A stretch of 64,000 bases of DNA from Mycteria americana. Lineage: Eukaryota > Chordata > Aves > Ciconiiformes > Ciconiidae. The position numbers and the translations under genes were made by a program. The DNA is taken from NCBI RefSeq assembly GCF_035582795.1, contig NC_134368.1, positions 7,005,501 through 7,069,500 on the forward strand, read 5' to 3'. Positions 34,661-49,386 of the stretch are shown here, one piece after another (positions within the stretch are counted from its first letter, which is position 1; each line of letters opens with the position of its first letter). The notes below the pieces were generated by a model. The model had not been told where the DNA came from and made no database searches. It saw only the letters and a list, made by a program, of their open reading frames with translations.

Positions 34661-37600
34661 AAGTACAGAAAAAAGGAAAACGTTGTCATTTTAAATAATG
34701 GCTGGTTTATCTTTTTTTTGACAGAACCTTCCTAAAGCACGCTTTTTCTTCTCCTCTATTTCCCTTGAATTTATAGTGCAAAAATAGTTCAAAACCCCTG
34801 AAAGAACTCGCCTCTGTCCCCACACGAGGAGGAACCGGTCACTACCACGGGTGGGAGGGGGCTGTGTGGGAGCAGCTGCCGCTGTCCGTGGTACCCGGCG
34901 CGCAGGGCACGGCTCTGCCGCGCTCGGGCATCACGACTTTCCTCTCGCTGTGGCTTTCTTTATCTTCATGTAATCTAGGAAGGCTGTCAGACTCGAATAA
35001 TAGAGTTTTTCCAGAGCAGAGAATAATAATGAAGGCTTGCAGTTCTTCAAGAGTAATAGCACCGATCCCAAAAAAACTGGCAAGGTAGATAACAGCAAAA
35101 AGAAGAAAGTGGTTTGGACAAAGTGCTGCAAATGCTGTGCCAACCGCTCGTATTAATGTCATATGTGATTGATATCATCTGTCAGCATGTCACAAACTAT
35201 CAAAAAACATGGCGCGATTTAATATTTATTGGAATTTCTAGGATCTTGTCAAGCAGGAGAAGGTCTCATGGGTTGCTGGGGTTTTGTTTTCACATTATAT
35301 GTCATGCTATCTGGAAAGGGAGGAGTGAGGAAGAATAGAATTTAATTGACTTTCTGATCTTGGCAACAAGAAGAGTAATAGAAAATGTCCTTTCCAGATT
35401 CTTTTGCATATCAAAAGCAGCTTGATCTCAGAAAATCTGAACAGTAGTAGAGCTGTGTTCATGCAGACACTGAGGTATAGCCAAAGGTAGAATGCAACAA
35501 ATCTCCTTAAATCGCCAAATAAGAGGATACAGGGTGCGGAATACCCAGGAAGGCTTTGAGGCTTCATTTATCCTTGTTACCAACCTGGAAAGCATTGATA
35601 AAACCTCTGGGAAGGATCTCAGATGAATGCTGTGTTGCCAAGTGGAAGGATACATGGAAACACTTTCTTTGGTGGGTTTTAGACATCAAGGCTTCAGCAG
35701 TGAGGATACTGCCATGGCATATGATAACCCCATCACACAAGGACATCTGCCAAAGGCATGGAGAAAAACAAATAAAAAAGGCCTGTAAATCAGATGGCAT
35801 TGGGTAAACAGGCCCATGGGAGCAGCAGGTTTGGTTTTGTGTTTTCTCTTCCTTTGTCTTTTTAGGGGGAACCTGTCCTGATGGTACTGTCCCTTGTTAA
35901 ACACCTTTCTTAGGGCAGCTGCAGGAAAGGTAGAAGGAAGAAATGAGCATTTGCTTTCCTGGCTGTCTTGATTTAGCCAGATGTGAAACTGTACAAACAG
36001 TCATCTCTACTGTTAAATAACTCTTTAATAACTGCTGATTGACAGGGTTTCTGAACAGAAGCCACCAAACACACTTGTTAACCACTGCTTTTCTAGCAGT
36101 ACTACGGATCAGAGACAGCTGCCTCTGAAATGTGCTTTCTGCCAGGTTGCATTGGCGTGCTACGCTTGATTTCTGCATAAATGGTGTTAGTCATCAGCTC
36201 AAGCAATGAAGTTCCTTTGACACGATACCTGCTGTGCTCCCTGACTGTGCTTTTTTAATATCTTACATGCTGTTGTGTCTGAGACATTTCAGAATTCTAT
36301 CTGACAATTTCCCTTTCAATTTTCCCTCATCGGACGCCGTATATTTATATTTTCTTTTTCAGGTGGGATTTGTAATCCTTCTACCTTGACATATGCACTC
36401 CTAAAATGAACAGCAAGGGCTTACTGCTATTGCCTGCTGCAGGCATTTAGCTCAGCTGTTCTATGCTGCTTCCAGCTTGCCCCTCTGACGCCAAAAGTGG
36501 TCTCACTTTCCTCCAATGGCTGTATAGGGGACATACACTCCTAATTTTTCCTGTCTCAATTGTATCTAATTTATTTTCCGGAAGTAAACAGTACAGATAC
36601 TACCACTGGCTTTCCACATTTGGCTTCCAGTAGCGTTTCTGTTGATACACTTCTAACCCTGCAAACACCTCCATGTCTTTGTGCATGCCCTAGCTGAACT
36701 GCAGCCTGTGTCATTCTGCTGAAAAATCAGGATCCTCCTGGTTTTCAAGGAAACTAGAAATCCCCAAAACATTCCTAGTGCAATCCACAGGAATTACTGG
36801 AGCCTGGGACAGAGTCGATCAGACATTTATTATCACAGCACCCATTAGTTCAAGGCAGGAAGATGGATACATAGTTACAGAATTATAGAAAGAATAAAAG
36901 AAAAACAATTCACAAAATTTAAACTGGCTCAGCACAACAAGTGTTTGTAAGCATCAGGAGGTGTTTATAGTTTTGGTCTTACGGGGCAATTTTGGGTCAT
37001 TGGATCAATCCCACTTGGAGAGGAAGAAGGGCAATTTTCATTTAAAAACTTAAAAACCCAAACTCTAAAATGCGGTAGAAGTCCCCCATCCAAGGGCTGA
37101 TAAACCCCAGCCTTTCTTGGTTGTTGAGGATCCAGATGTAATGTCTGACAAAGAGCAGGATTGGACATCTGCGATAGAGATCAGGGCAAAAAAGAGGGCA
37201 ATTTTGCAGAGGAACGCCTGAGATACAGTCTGTGTGACTCATGTTCAGAGGACAGTGTATCCTTGGTAGCTTGTTGTTCATGAAAATGAGTTTCAAAAAT
37301 CCTTATTCTGTTTTTCTACATGGGTTTCTTGTTGGTACAAAAAAGCAAGGTGTGGTTTCCAGAAGGACCTGTGGTCGCTCTTCCCATACCTCTGCTCACA
37401 GCTCCTCAACTGCAGGGCTGTAGGTACTGAACCAAGTTAATTAATATACGGAGTTACGTGTCCAAATTCTGCTCAATTATGGATTCTTCTTTGAGCTACA
37501 GAAGAGTTTGAGGCTTGTAAGCTGCAAAAGCATGTTCAGAAGCAGAAATGGCATAGCACTGCCCATAACTTGCAATGGTGATAGTTCCTGAATCCTCTCT

Positions 37601-40167
37601 AACGTTTGAAAGGTTTGTTGTGGCTTCATTTCAGCTACACTCAGGCGTTACTCCACACAGCAGTGAGCAGCTCCAGCTGAATCTTCATGACACCTTGAGG
37701 ACACCTTGGGCATTTTATCCCATTGAGAAAGATCTGATGCTGTCAGATCACAGACCTTTCACACTGACTGATAATCCAACAGCCATCGTTATGCCTGAGA
37801 TATCCTACAATTCAAATAGAAGTATCTAAGGCTGGCAGGAAAATATCCCTGAGTTTACATGAAAGCAACCATGATTTTTGCAGTAGGACGCGCTGTTACA
37901 TATCAGGAGACTTTCTGGGAACTTTGGTTAGCTTGCGTTGAAGTGTGCATGCATCTGCTATAAATTCTAATGAAATTGCTTGCTCACATCTCTGAAGTGG
38001 CTTGTTTATTTCTTTGTAGCTGCTGGGCAGATGCCTTGTATTTGTGTGGGAGATTTCTCCAGAAATTTGATAGTACTTCTAAGCGAAATGGTTTTGCCTG
38101 TAAAAGGGCACGTCCTAGTTGTCAGACAGTCAGGTTTCCAACATGGGCACTCCTTTCCCTTGTTTACACCACTGCACTTTCACCTGAGGATCACCATGTT
38201 TTGCAAACAAAAGCCCCTTGTCAAGAAGGAGCCTTGATATTTTTACCCTTACGTTAATGAGGAATGAACCGAAACCCAGTGAGCTAGACCAACATTCCCT
38301 AAAGTGCTCTCTAATTATGGGCACCTCCATTCCTAAGCATCCAGATTGGGATGCCTTGGCTGGGTTTGCAGCAGGGTTGTGTAACTTGGTCTTGCGTGTG
38401 CTTTGAGTTCTCACAGACCTTCAGAAAATTCAGGCCCAAGAGGTATGAAGATGCTTAAACTGAGTAATAAGAAATGACTGGACATTTTTGTAAGCCTCCA
38501 TTGCTTGCCAAAAACTGCATAATGACTCAATGTCATGGTCTGAAACAAAACCTCTGAGTTCTGTCTGTTAACTATTAGACCACGTCTGATGTGAGGGAGG
38601 GAGAAACATATAAATCTAGTCAGAATCCCGCTGAGCAGAAACTAGAGATCTGTTGCAGAGACCACCAAGGGGAGTTGCAAAGGCTTTCATTGACCTTGGA
38701 AGCAAAGACCACCAGTGGGCACAGCGGTACACAAACCAGTGCCCTGAGAAGGAGGAGAGCACTGAAAGCCCACTGACAAAACCACCTGAGGAAAAAAGAC
38801 AGTATATCTTACACACTGTATCAGGATGAAGTATCTATTTGAATAGCTGTGGTATTTTCACTTGTTTCCAACAATTCTGTTTCATGGCTCTATTATGTAT
38901 TTCTAGCAACAATGCTGAAATTATTTTATAACTCATTGGGAAAAAAAGCCATCTAAGACATTTATCATCAAAACCACTTGTCAGGCTGAAAAAAGTTGTC
39001 AAAGAAATTTTCTTTTCCCTTTTTATTGTTTTCCTGACAAGCTGGACAGGGGCTGTTTTCTCTTGTGCTGCAAAATCTAATTATATACGTACATAAAAAA
39101 ATAGATGGCACTAACCATTTGTCTCGCATGACTCACCACTGTCTTTCCAAATGTCATAAATGCTGGCAAGCAAACTACAACCACGAAACACATTAGTGTC
39201 TCACAAGGCTGCTTGGCTTGATTACAGGCTGGCAAGGATTAGGCTGAGTAATTGGGAGATGGGAGGAAGATTTCACTGGACATCTGGGATTATTGTGTGC
39301 TGGAAACACTGCAGAAGATAAACCACTAAAAGACAATCTAATGCCTTCAACAGCAATCCCCATCGCAGGGCGTTACGGTTTGTACAGCCCAGAAGACAGG
39401 AAGAAACAGAGCATTATCCAAGTAGAAGAGGAGACACCCACATTTGGCAACACCGAAGAACAACGTCTTGAACACGACCATTCCCTGGGAATGGGTTTCT
39501 TCTCATGCACCCTCTTACTGCAGCAGCCACAGAAACCAAAGCCCAGACCTGCTCCTACTGAGTGTCTGCTATCAGAATTTGAACTTCTTGCCCCGGACAG
39601 ACCTCAGGAAGCATGCTGAATGGGACCACAAGCTACACTTGTATCACAAACACAAGCTGAGTGCTTCTCTGGGGTTGCCCTGCCTTAATCAGGCTGTCCA
39701 GTTCTAACCCAAGAAGTCGAATTTAGCCTTGCATCTAAAATAAAGGGCTGTGAAATCATAATTTGGGCCTCCTGTTTTAAAACAAAAAGTCAGTCCCTCT
39801 CTGGATTACATCTTCCTGGCCACCTCCTGTGCAGGAGTGAGGCTGATGCCTGAAAGCCCTGCTCTGGACCAGGCGGTGGGGAGGAGGGTTTCCCGTACAC
39901 CATGATGAGACCCCAGACATCCTCACCAGGGTGCACCTTCTCTCATGGCTGCAGACAGTCCTGCACAGTAAGTGCCTTTTACTTCCTCACAGACCTCACT
40001 GGAAGATCGGGGTCCAGCTGGGTAGTACAGCACAGCTTCTCCTCTGCCCTGGGACTACACATGTCGGGGCAGACCAGAGCCAAAGAGAAGTGCATTGGGC
40101 TGAGTAGAAGGTGCGGCCAAAAGAGTAAATCTCAGTCTCAGAGCATCAGACACAATGAATCTGCTAT

Positions 40168-40206
40168 AGATACGCTTTAATAAATAAATAAACAAACAAA
40201 TAAATC
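40168..40206. repeat. (AAAT)n / (AAAC)n microsatellite
   Basis: Short tetranucleotide run taataaataaataaacaaac and continuation, imperfect. Confidence 0.8.
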
Positions 40207-42984
40207 AAAGTTACTTCTGAAACTCTGGAGAACTTTGAAGAAACTCATCCTTTCATAGCGAGGTGGGCAGTGTATTTCTGAAACAGAGTGTTTCTTAAAT
40301 GGTCTTCCTCAGCTTTCTGATTTGCTGGCACAGATCCTGGTGCCAGGACCTGTCTGTTCCAACAAGTGCCATTCTCGTTTTGATTTTACGATCCCGTTTG
40401 AAGATGCACCCCCTCGCTCTTTAATTTCCCATCCCCAGAGCGCAGTGCTCGGTCCCATCCACATGCTCAGCATTTCCCCGTGTGGTTCGAGCCAAGGCTG
40501 GCTGCTGAGCTGTGAAATGTGTGTGCTTCCACTCCGCCGGCTCCTTCCGATGTGCCTGGAGCAAAGACTTTATCTCGCTGGGTGATGTCAGGATGGTGGT
40601 GCCTGATCTTCAGAGAAGATTCACAGTAGAATATTACAAATCAGGAAGAAATACTCAGGTAGACAGGGAAACTGTGGAAAGTAGAAGAACGAGGCATGAG
40701 GCTTTTTTGGCATTAGACTGTTCAAATCTCAGACCATCCTGTGCTGCATTGAGATATTGTGCTCTCCTCTACAAACAGTTGCATTACGTTTTTGTCATTC
40801 GGCAAGTGTAACTGTGGTTTATTTTTAGCTTTAATTGAATATTTCCTTTCAAATCTTATCACTGCCCCCCCACATCAAGTGGAATGGACATAAATACAAA
40901 CATAATGTAGACTACCTTATGCTGAAGAGCACAGCAACAGCAAATTAATAATCTTTTTTTCCGAGGCATTTCATCTCGAATCCAGGAGAGACTTGTTTAC
41001 TGATGTGATTCATAGCTGAAGAATAAAATGTTGTCTGGCGAGGTTGATATTTCACATTTTAATATGGATTTTCACCCAAGGATCTCAAAATATTTACAAA
41101 CCTTAAAGCCTGATCTGCACACAATTTTTTTGCAGCAAATATCCTTTTTTTAAATGAAGAACATGATTTTTCCCCCAGAGTACCTCCCAATAAAATCACA
41201 GTTACAGTTACAAAATACTTTAGAGATGTACAACTTAATTCCCTTGCCAATATAGAAAATTTTTTTACTAACTTCAGTAACTCGATGATACTAAATCCAT
41301 AGAGCATTCATACATAAAAAATATGCCATCGCTTGTCTTCTGAAGCTTAACTAATGCTGTAATATGCCTTACAGCTCCATAGGAGGAAAGTTGAACAGAG
41401 CAGTCAAAGCCTTGCTGTTCCACCGGAAAGTGTGGGATAATTGCCCACGGTTGTGCTGAGAATACACACCTGATCTGAATATCTATGGAAGTGTTTGTAG
41501 AAATGAGGATGTGTTTAAACTAGCAGGATGAGAAACATGCTGCTTCACTGTGATGGGAAATCAAACTCTGGCAATGGCATTTTGCTCCAAATGTAAGTAA
41601 GCCCTGGGGAGATTAAAGGAGCATGTGTTGGAAATTAGATGTTATACTCCAAGGATTTTTTTTATTTTGTACGATGTGTGAATCTTACTTGGTCATAAAA
41701 TCTGGATGGCAAGAGAAGGGCTAGAATATAAATGCAAGGTCAGTGAAGGAAGATAAAAAACGGAACTGTTTGGGAGCCAGCAAGAATCATTGCACATGTT
41801 GGTAGGTTGTTAAGGGCATGTGTGCAGTGCACCAGCAGCTCCTGGCACCTCTGCTGGGGATGCCCAGCTGTGCCCAGCTGTGCCCTCTGACACTGTGCAA
41901 TTGCATCTGCTGGCTCTCAGAGGGAGAAGGAGAGAGGGAAACTTCATTTGATAGGTTATGATATAAAAGAGGCTGAATAGACGATAATACATCTTGTCTG
42001 CTAAGAAGATTAACTACTATGAGCTGGAATACACAGTTCTTTAGGAGCAGGACAAAAATCCATCTTGTCAAAACCCTATCCTTTCCACAAACAAATATAA
42101 AGAAGGTGGGGAAGGGAATGAAAAACTTACAACATCATTGATGAGGACAACAGAAATTGTGGGGAGACATTGCCCTGCCAGTGAACTGTACCCACCCAGC
42201 AGATCTCTATATCAGCTCTTTGTTCTCTCGTATTTGCTTTTTTCCCCCTTTCCCCCGATCTTCCAGCTCGGTAATTCTCTCCTAGGCATTCGCATAAAGC
42301 AGTGCACCAGGTGCTGTCTCTGTGTGGATCTATAACATGAATTACTTTATCTATCCAATAACTTACGAACAAAGTCCAAAAATGTATTTCTGTTGATGTC
42401 TGTGTCAGACTGAGTCCTAAGGATCCCCAAAGACCTCCTTTCACAGTAAGAATCTATCTGCTTTCCACTGCCTGATCTGGAATACTAAAACATAGATTTA
42501 CCTACTTTTTGGTTATTCTATTTTTCATGGCTGGCTTCAGCTCTGGCAATCTGATCTGAACAGAGTTTGGAAATCTTTAATTCTGCTGAATGCCTTGGTC
42601 ACCTCAGTGAGAGAGCATCCACTTTTCTCTCATTTCCATCTTATGTGCTTTTTGTGTTTGAGCTTCTATCACTGACATATCTAAGACAGTATTTGAAGGT
42701 GTCATATATATTTATGTACATGCGTGCGCACGCTAAGAAAACTCTGTACTTAATAACAGAGGATGGCTGTGTTATGTTTTTCAGTCAAAGGATTGCTTTC
42801 AGGGGAAACTGGGATTCAACATTATAGAGCCAAAGTTACGATTTCTATAATGAAAGGAGACATATTCCTCCTCTTCTGCTTTCTTCCATGAATTTTATTC
42901 CCATCCTTTGGAGATCAGAATGCTGGAGTAGAGGTCTGTATGATTTAGTGTCTGTATTGGCTCTGTGGTTGCACTACACTCAAA

Positions 42985-43215
42985 TCCCGTTGTCTACACA
43001 CAACAGAAAGCTTCCCACCTTCTTGGCTGCACGGGCACATTGTTGGCTCACGTTCAACTTGGTGTCCACCAGGACCTCCAGATCCTTTCCTGCCAAGCTG
43101 CTGTCCAGCTGCATGGCCTCCAGCATATATTGGTGCATGGGGTTGTTCCTCCCCAGGGAAGCACTTTGCACTTCTCTTTGCTGAATGAAATTATTGCTAT
43201 TATTACCCAAAAGTC
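42985..43215 (-). mobile_element. CR1 LINE fragment, minus orientation
   Basis: Matches the internal CR1 segment read antisense: ttggtgtccaccaggacctc near 43059, gcatggggttgttcctcccc near 43136, and a start resembling ttctttgctgaatgaaat. Minus-strand frames across it are pieces of the CR1 ORF. Both ends are truncated. Confidence 0.85.
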
Positions 43216-44575
43216 AGCTGTTCCCTCCTCTCTGTGCATCCTAGCCATGCTGTGCGTGATTTTGAAAGGTTTTAAGTGCAACTTGCCTTATTTATGAATT
43301 CCCAGGCAGCATCAGTCTAGAGATAAGTAGCTAGGTGTTTACCCAAAGCCATGACATGGGCTTCTCTAGGCACCCAGAGGAGGATTCTCCATTTCTAAGC
43401 AAGTTTTCCTGGTAGAAATTCTCTGGGACAGGTGTTTGTGACATCTCAGGTGCTTGGCCCTCTTTACATTTTGGCTGCTTGTTTTAATACTTGGTCTATT
43501 GTACTTAAAACGCCTAAATTCTACCAAAGCTACACTTTAACTCTTTGTCAATGGATCTGCTCCATGTCCAGTGAAGCTGCTAGGTCAGGCTCTAAATAAA
43601 GCCTCTTTTATTGCTCAAAGGAGGTATTTGCCTGAAGGCTTTGCCCGTATTCACAGCAGAGGCACTAAGGAAGCGATGCCCATGCTGGGTTGCACAGGAT
43701 CGGTGCCCCGTGTTTCTGTCCCCACATCGCTTGCTGGCTTGCCAGAGGACTGCCTGTGTGCACACACTAATACCTGGTTTAGTCAAAAGCAGCTGCTAGA
43801 TACAGACCTGTCAGCTACATTTAAGCTGACCTGGGTAATTTTGACTGAAATTCCTAGAAAGGTCTCACAAATAGTTCAGGTGGAGAGGGGGAAAGATCAG
43901 GCACAGGCACGAGGGCTGCTCAGTAGCTGGTGAGAGGTACCCCTCTTCTATCTCCAAAGGTGGTTACAGAGATACCCCCTTTTAATCCACCTAGACAATG
44001 CAAAAGACAGGGACAATATTCCTTCATACAAGCCAGGCTATGTTGGTTTATTTGTCATTGGCTGATGCAAGATAAATATAATTTATGCTAGAAAAATATA
44101 GGTTGGATTCAAAGAATTAGTATTCAAACTATTTATTTTAGCAGTTTTACTGAATCAGTTTTAATCAAGTTAGATAAGTAAAATTTGAATATAGAAAAAG
44201 AACCAGGTATAAACAAGAACACAGGTTATAAGATGTTCTGACACCTTTTCTTTTCTTTGCAAAGCTACATTTTTCTGATTATGGCAATGAAGCCATCTTT
44301 CACCCCTTACATCTAAGGTGACACCATCCATAGCCACAAAGCTGGCATTTCCCAAATCAGGCACATCTACAAAAGCAGATCAAGGACAGAGCAAGCTTCA
44401 GGCTCACCAGGACGTCGTCCGGAGGCACAGAGTTGGAGTCTAACTGCTAACACCACCCAAAGCAAAGCTTTACTCTCTGCATACTACCATTCGGGCTGTG
44501 CAACTCTCGCCTTTCAAAGTCAGAAGAGCCAACCCAAAGAAATCACAGCTGTGCGCTGAGGGCCCTTCCCTCCTC

Positions 44576-45016
44576 TCACTGGGCTGGACACCAGAGCGCT
44601 TGAACTTCAGCAAGACTGGTATAAGCAGAGCTTAGTATGGAAGAGAACCTGGGGGATTGCTTTATCTCAGCTTCCTCAAGCTCATTAAAAAGTCTCTTTA
44701 GCTGAAAAAGCAGTTTGCATGGTGATGTTTGCCTGAGTTCCTGGTACTTCTGAAGCTGTGAGCTGCCCAGTTCAGCCTCTCTAGTGTAGGTTTTGTTCTT
44801 GTACATTTGCATTGTACATCTGCATCCTCTTGCAGAGGACCAGGCAGCCGCATCTGCCCTCGCCACGGCAAACCCAGAAGCAGGATGCAGCCCAGTATAA
44901 GCCAAATTCAGGAAGACTTTCTCAGCTCTCTTTCTATCTGAGAGTGAGTTAAGCAGGACTTTTCTCTCCATTTCTAGACAACGTGCAGACCTGAGGTACT
45001 CTTCATTCATTACCAC
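44576..45016 (-). CDS. Open frame of about 147 codons, uncertain
   Basis: A minus-strand frame with a TAG upstream near 45040 and a TGA at its end. The first ATG is two codons in. Its composition is balanced, unlike the low-complexity frames elsewhere: it is Leu, Glu and Lys-rich with segments such as YLRSARCLEMERKVLLNSL and LLFQLKRLFNELEEAEIK that could form amphipathic helices. I do not recognise any family. There is no convincing splice site or promoter. A chance frame of this length is expected now and then in 64 kb, so this may be noise. Confidence 0.15.
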   Translation of the reverse strand: MVMNEEYLRSARCLEMERKVLLNSLSDRKRAEKVFLNLAYTGLHPASGFAVARADAAAWSSARGCRCTMQMYKNKTYTREAELGSSQLQKYQELRQTSPCKLLFQLKRLFNELEEAEIKQSPRFSSILSSAYTSLAEVQALWCPAQ

Positions 45017-46510
45017 CTCACACCAAGGACCAGTCTAAGCTCTGGAGAACGTGTATCCAGCTGTCATGACGGGCAATTTGCTTGGTCTTGTCTCAAAACC
45101 AATAGAAAAACAATCCCTTTATGGAGGAATAAAGCTTGACAAAACCAAAAATGCATGCAGTCCTCTGATTTCCTGTCTGCATGGTCTGCTCAGCTGGGAC
45201 ATATGTGTACATAGGCAGGGACATGTGGTAGTACAGAGACATTCAGATCACAGTGGTACCTTTGTCACTGGTGGGATGTGAGTTCATCCAGAGTGGGAGT
45301 TCTTTTCTTCTTACTTTTCCAGCGGCTAACTCAGGAGCTAAGGTACATGGCAGAATGTCTGAGGAGCAGAAGAAGCTTTCCTGGCCCTTCCTTTCAGCCA
45401 GAAAGGCTGGCTGGCTGGGCAGGTGCAGGAGGACAACCAAGGGTGAGGGCTGAGGAAACCTTCCCATCCCACCATCCAGTAGGAGATCAGTTCACCCAGC
45501 ATGGCTGGCAGAGCACCTCCAGGAGCCTTTGGGCAATCTGACATGAAGGAGCTGGAATTGGCTGTGTTTTGCAGAAACTTGTGGTCAATAATTAGTGTCC
45601 ATCCATTAAAACCATGGCTGAAGCAGAGTCCTTTGACTCTGAAGAACTGAATCCCACATTATACCAGGAACAAAATGAGGAAAATAACCTGAGCTGAAGC
45701 CATCACCGTAGACAGCGAGGACTTTGCAAGCCATATAACCAGTGGTAGGAGGCTGCCAGCTTCAGCTCTGATGCTCTAAGTGATTGACAGGTCCACAAAG
45801 CATCACAGGGAGGAACTGAACACGTCTCATGTAAGAGGCTGAATTCAAAGCATTTGAAATTCTCAGCTCCATTAATGCTGAGTGATAAGTACCTCCCTGC
45901 GGCTTGGGGATGAGCCTACAGAGGAAGACTAGGCAACAGGTGACTTGTGTTTCTGACGTGCTAAAATCAGACCCTACACGAGGCAGAGCTCTGGCTTTTT
46001 GGCTCTAAGTGACTGTCGGGCAGGGATTCTGCCCCTATCTCTGAGGCACCTTCCCAAGGGTGGCTGTCCCTGTGGTCTGGCCTCTGCTGGGTGATCTTCA
46101 AATATCTGAGGTTTGTGTGGAAAACCCAGCAGGGACTTAGCTACAAGTCAAGTCCCCAAATACGGAATCCTGCATTTCCCAAAGGTTCATCCTGGGGAAC
46201 AGGTCCCTTTGATGGGTCATCAGATCTTAGGCTGTCAGACATTTTTTCTAGATTATTGCAGAATATTAAGAGGGATATCAAGATGACTTTTCTGATAACT
46301 AGTTGTTTTTGTTTTTTTTTTTTTAATAGTTCATGTTGCACAGAGCATTAACAGAGAGTATCATGTGCTGTTCTTTTTTAATGAAAACACAAGATGTCCT
46401 CAAAGGGTGCTCTAATTAGAGCAATTCAAGTACTTTTGAGTGAGGTGACTGCTTGGGAAATGCTACTCCGTTAAAAAGAATAAAAGATATTACCAGAAAT
46501 ATGGACACCG

Positions 46511-46530
46511 CCCCCCCCCCCCCCCCCCCC
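46511..46530. repeat. C homopolymer, 20 bases
   Basis: A run of 20 C in otherwise AT-rich sequence, likely length-variable. Confidence 0.85.
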
Positions 46531-49317
46531 AAATAGAGTATCGAAAAAATTGTTGGGCAACAGAAACCAAAGCAGAATTTCTGACAAAAGAAAAAAGGCC
46601 TGTGATAGTCCAGGGTCCCCCACACTGCCCAGTTCAGACCTGGCTTTCCCGCCCGCCGTCCTATTTTTCTGGCTAGTGCTTGTTATAATGGCCTCAAGGG
46701 AGCTTTAAATGTTAATTTACCTTACCAGAGTTCAGAAATACTTAGCTCAAGCCAATTAAGTTTTTAATTAAACATGCATTAGGAGGCGAATCTTGCCTAT
46801 GGAATTTCTCCACATCTTTTTTAAGAGACAGAGCAATCAGTAAAGTTTGGCAACCCCTGCATTACAACAAGTTAAAGCCCAAGAACATTTTTAACCTTTG
46901 CTTGTGAATTGCATGACTCACAAAATTGAAGATCTCGGAGCAGAACCCTGCAACTCTATTTCTTTTTCCCAATGTGTTGATTTATGTATTGATCATATTC
47001 CCCAGGTTCCTCTGATAGAAAGACTGTCATTTAAAAAATAAGCAGCATTTTATTTGTGTGCACTGTGCTTCTGTTGATTGCAAAGCCAATATATGCAATT
47101 CTGCAGCTCGGCTGTTAAAGCAAGAGCGTGCTCAGTAATTGATCTGCGTCAGCATCTCCCACCACTTGAACGATAATACATGTTTTAAACAGGCTGGTCT
47201 TAAAAATTAGAATGAGCCTGACAAAAAATGCCTGAAGAGATCCAAAAAAGAAAGATATGATAAAAGTGTTATGGAGTCTCCTCTGTGCAATGTCTTGAGA
47301 GGGTATTTAGATATTTGGTGTCCAGAAGAGGTGGCTGATGCTGTTGATTTAAAAAAAGACTTCAGTCTACTCATTGCTTTGTGCTTACTCAAAACAAACG
47401 AAATCCCACACCAATGCAACAGCAGGTTACAGAAAACGTTTCTGTTAGCAGGTTGAGTCTGAAATCCAGTATTTCATGCTTGATAGCGGGGAAAGGGAAA
47501 CTTATTTCTGAATCTTCATGAACTTGATTGCATGTAGGCTGCTGATGCATTTAGTTAGAAAATGAAAAATCCCACCAAAATGCAAAAAACTCTTTAGTTT
47601 GGTTGAAAAATAAATCATGTACAGTGAAAAACAACCAGCTCTAAAGTGAAGATAGGAATGTTTTATAAGGGTAAGTTAATCTCAGATGAAATTGCTTTTC
47701 TGTAAGACTGAATCTATATGAAAGCAATAAAGGGAAAATCCAGTGCTCGTATCTTTTCAAAGAAGAAAAATATCCATCTTTGAAGATTTTCTGAACTCCT
47801 TAGGCGGAGGTACCTAGCAGCACCTCTTCACTGGCTTGTGGTATACCAGAAAATAATGAAAATATGTTACTGCAGTGATGTAAAAATTCATTGCAGAGGC
47901 AGAAGTGTGTCATCAGAGGGAGGGAATTAGCCGCAGAGGCAATGGTCACCCAAAACATGCTGCCAAGGTACCCAGGAGAGCCTGTGAACTTCCATCAGTG
48001 CAAACTAGAAAATGTATTGATTTGCTTTGGGTATAAGATTAAACAAGCAGCAATTCTCCGTGTATAATTTATAGGTTACTGGCAACAATGTCACACTTGG
48101 CTGTTCCTTCTGAAGTGGCATCCTTCTCCCATGATTCACCCTCATCCTTACCAAGGATAAAAGTGGTATAAAAAACTGTGGCTGGAGCCAATCTCTATTT
48201 TTCATTTCAAACTTTGACACATGAAAAATAGCCTGTTTTGACTTAGTGCTTGGATTTTAAATTTACCCTTCCCGTTCTGTGTTTCAGAAAAAAAAGCCTG
48301 TTTGCTTTTTAAAGATTTAGTTTTTTGTTATTCATCATTCTCTATCCCTTTAAATGGGGCCCTTCAGTACCTTTTTCAAGTTGGCAAAAACACTGGGAAA
48401 AGGGAAGCCCAAAGATTTTTGTTTCTAAACTGAGAAACAAATGTTATAATTTTTTATCTGATAGCAGGGAGAAACTAGTTTTGGAGAACAAATGAACAGA
48501 ATAAACTTTTCAGATGCTCTTCCTTAGCTATCCAAGAGTCGTCATCTCCTGGCCACGGCCCTTACCACCAGATCCCGGCGTAAGGAGGCAGCCCTGGCTG
48601 AGCTGCATGGTAAAGGCCATGAAGTGCAGGATAAATTTCTTCTTGCCTTTCCAAAGTAGGGGAAGTTGCTCGATTTCCTAGAGAAGGGCTGGGCTCAGCA
48701 TCTCCCTGTGGGCATGTTCAGCAGCTTCCCCTTCCCACTCTTTCTGGTTCACGTTTCCCACATGCCCAGTTCTCCCCTTGCATTACGGTGGGGTTGAAGG
48801 CATCAAACTCAGGCAGAAGAGCGCCTCAAAGAGGATAATAGTACTGTGAGATGAATGTTCTGAGCATTTCTGGTCACCAAAGAGCACCATGCTACAATAC
48901 CTAGCAATTTTCCAGTGCTTTGCAAAAGCCTGGACCCACAGGTCCCTGCCAGCCCTGAAGCGTGGTGAGAACTCAGTGTGGAGAGGAACCACACCAAAGC
49001 AGACGGGTTTGGACAGCGTCCCCCATCCCAGCCTGGTTCCCAGCCTCTGTCTTCTCAGCAGATGTTCGAGATGAGGTCCTGTTTGAAAGGTTTGTTTTGA
49101 ACATCAGTCCCAAATGAGAAGATTGGGATAATACCCTAAATGTCAATTACAGATAGGCTTAGACCATCCCTGAAGAGGAATCGGGATCCTCTTTCTTTGT
49201 CCTTAAACACCTTAAAGACCCTTCCTACCAAAACCACAGGGACACATGGACTTCCAGTACTGGCTAGGTGTGGCTTTCAAAGCCGTAATTTGGACTTGTG
49301 TATGTAAATCCCTTTAT

Positions 49318-49386
49318 GGCATAGCCTCTAAGAGACTGGCATAGCCTCTAAGAGCCTCTAAGAGCCATATGGCCTCTAAGACACTG
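49318..49386. repeat. Short tandem repeat built on gcctctaagag
   Basis: Five close copies of an 11-12 base core gcctctaagag with variable spacers (ggcata, act, ccatatg). This is a local duplication with no gene context. Confidence 0.8.

Noticed and set aside
34842-35162. Minus-strand frame with a hydrophobic stretch that looks like membrane segments
   Set aside because: No family similarity, no splice support, and a second overlapping frame is equally hydrophobic because the DNA is T-rich.
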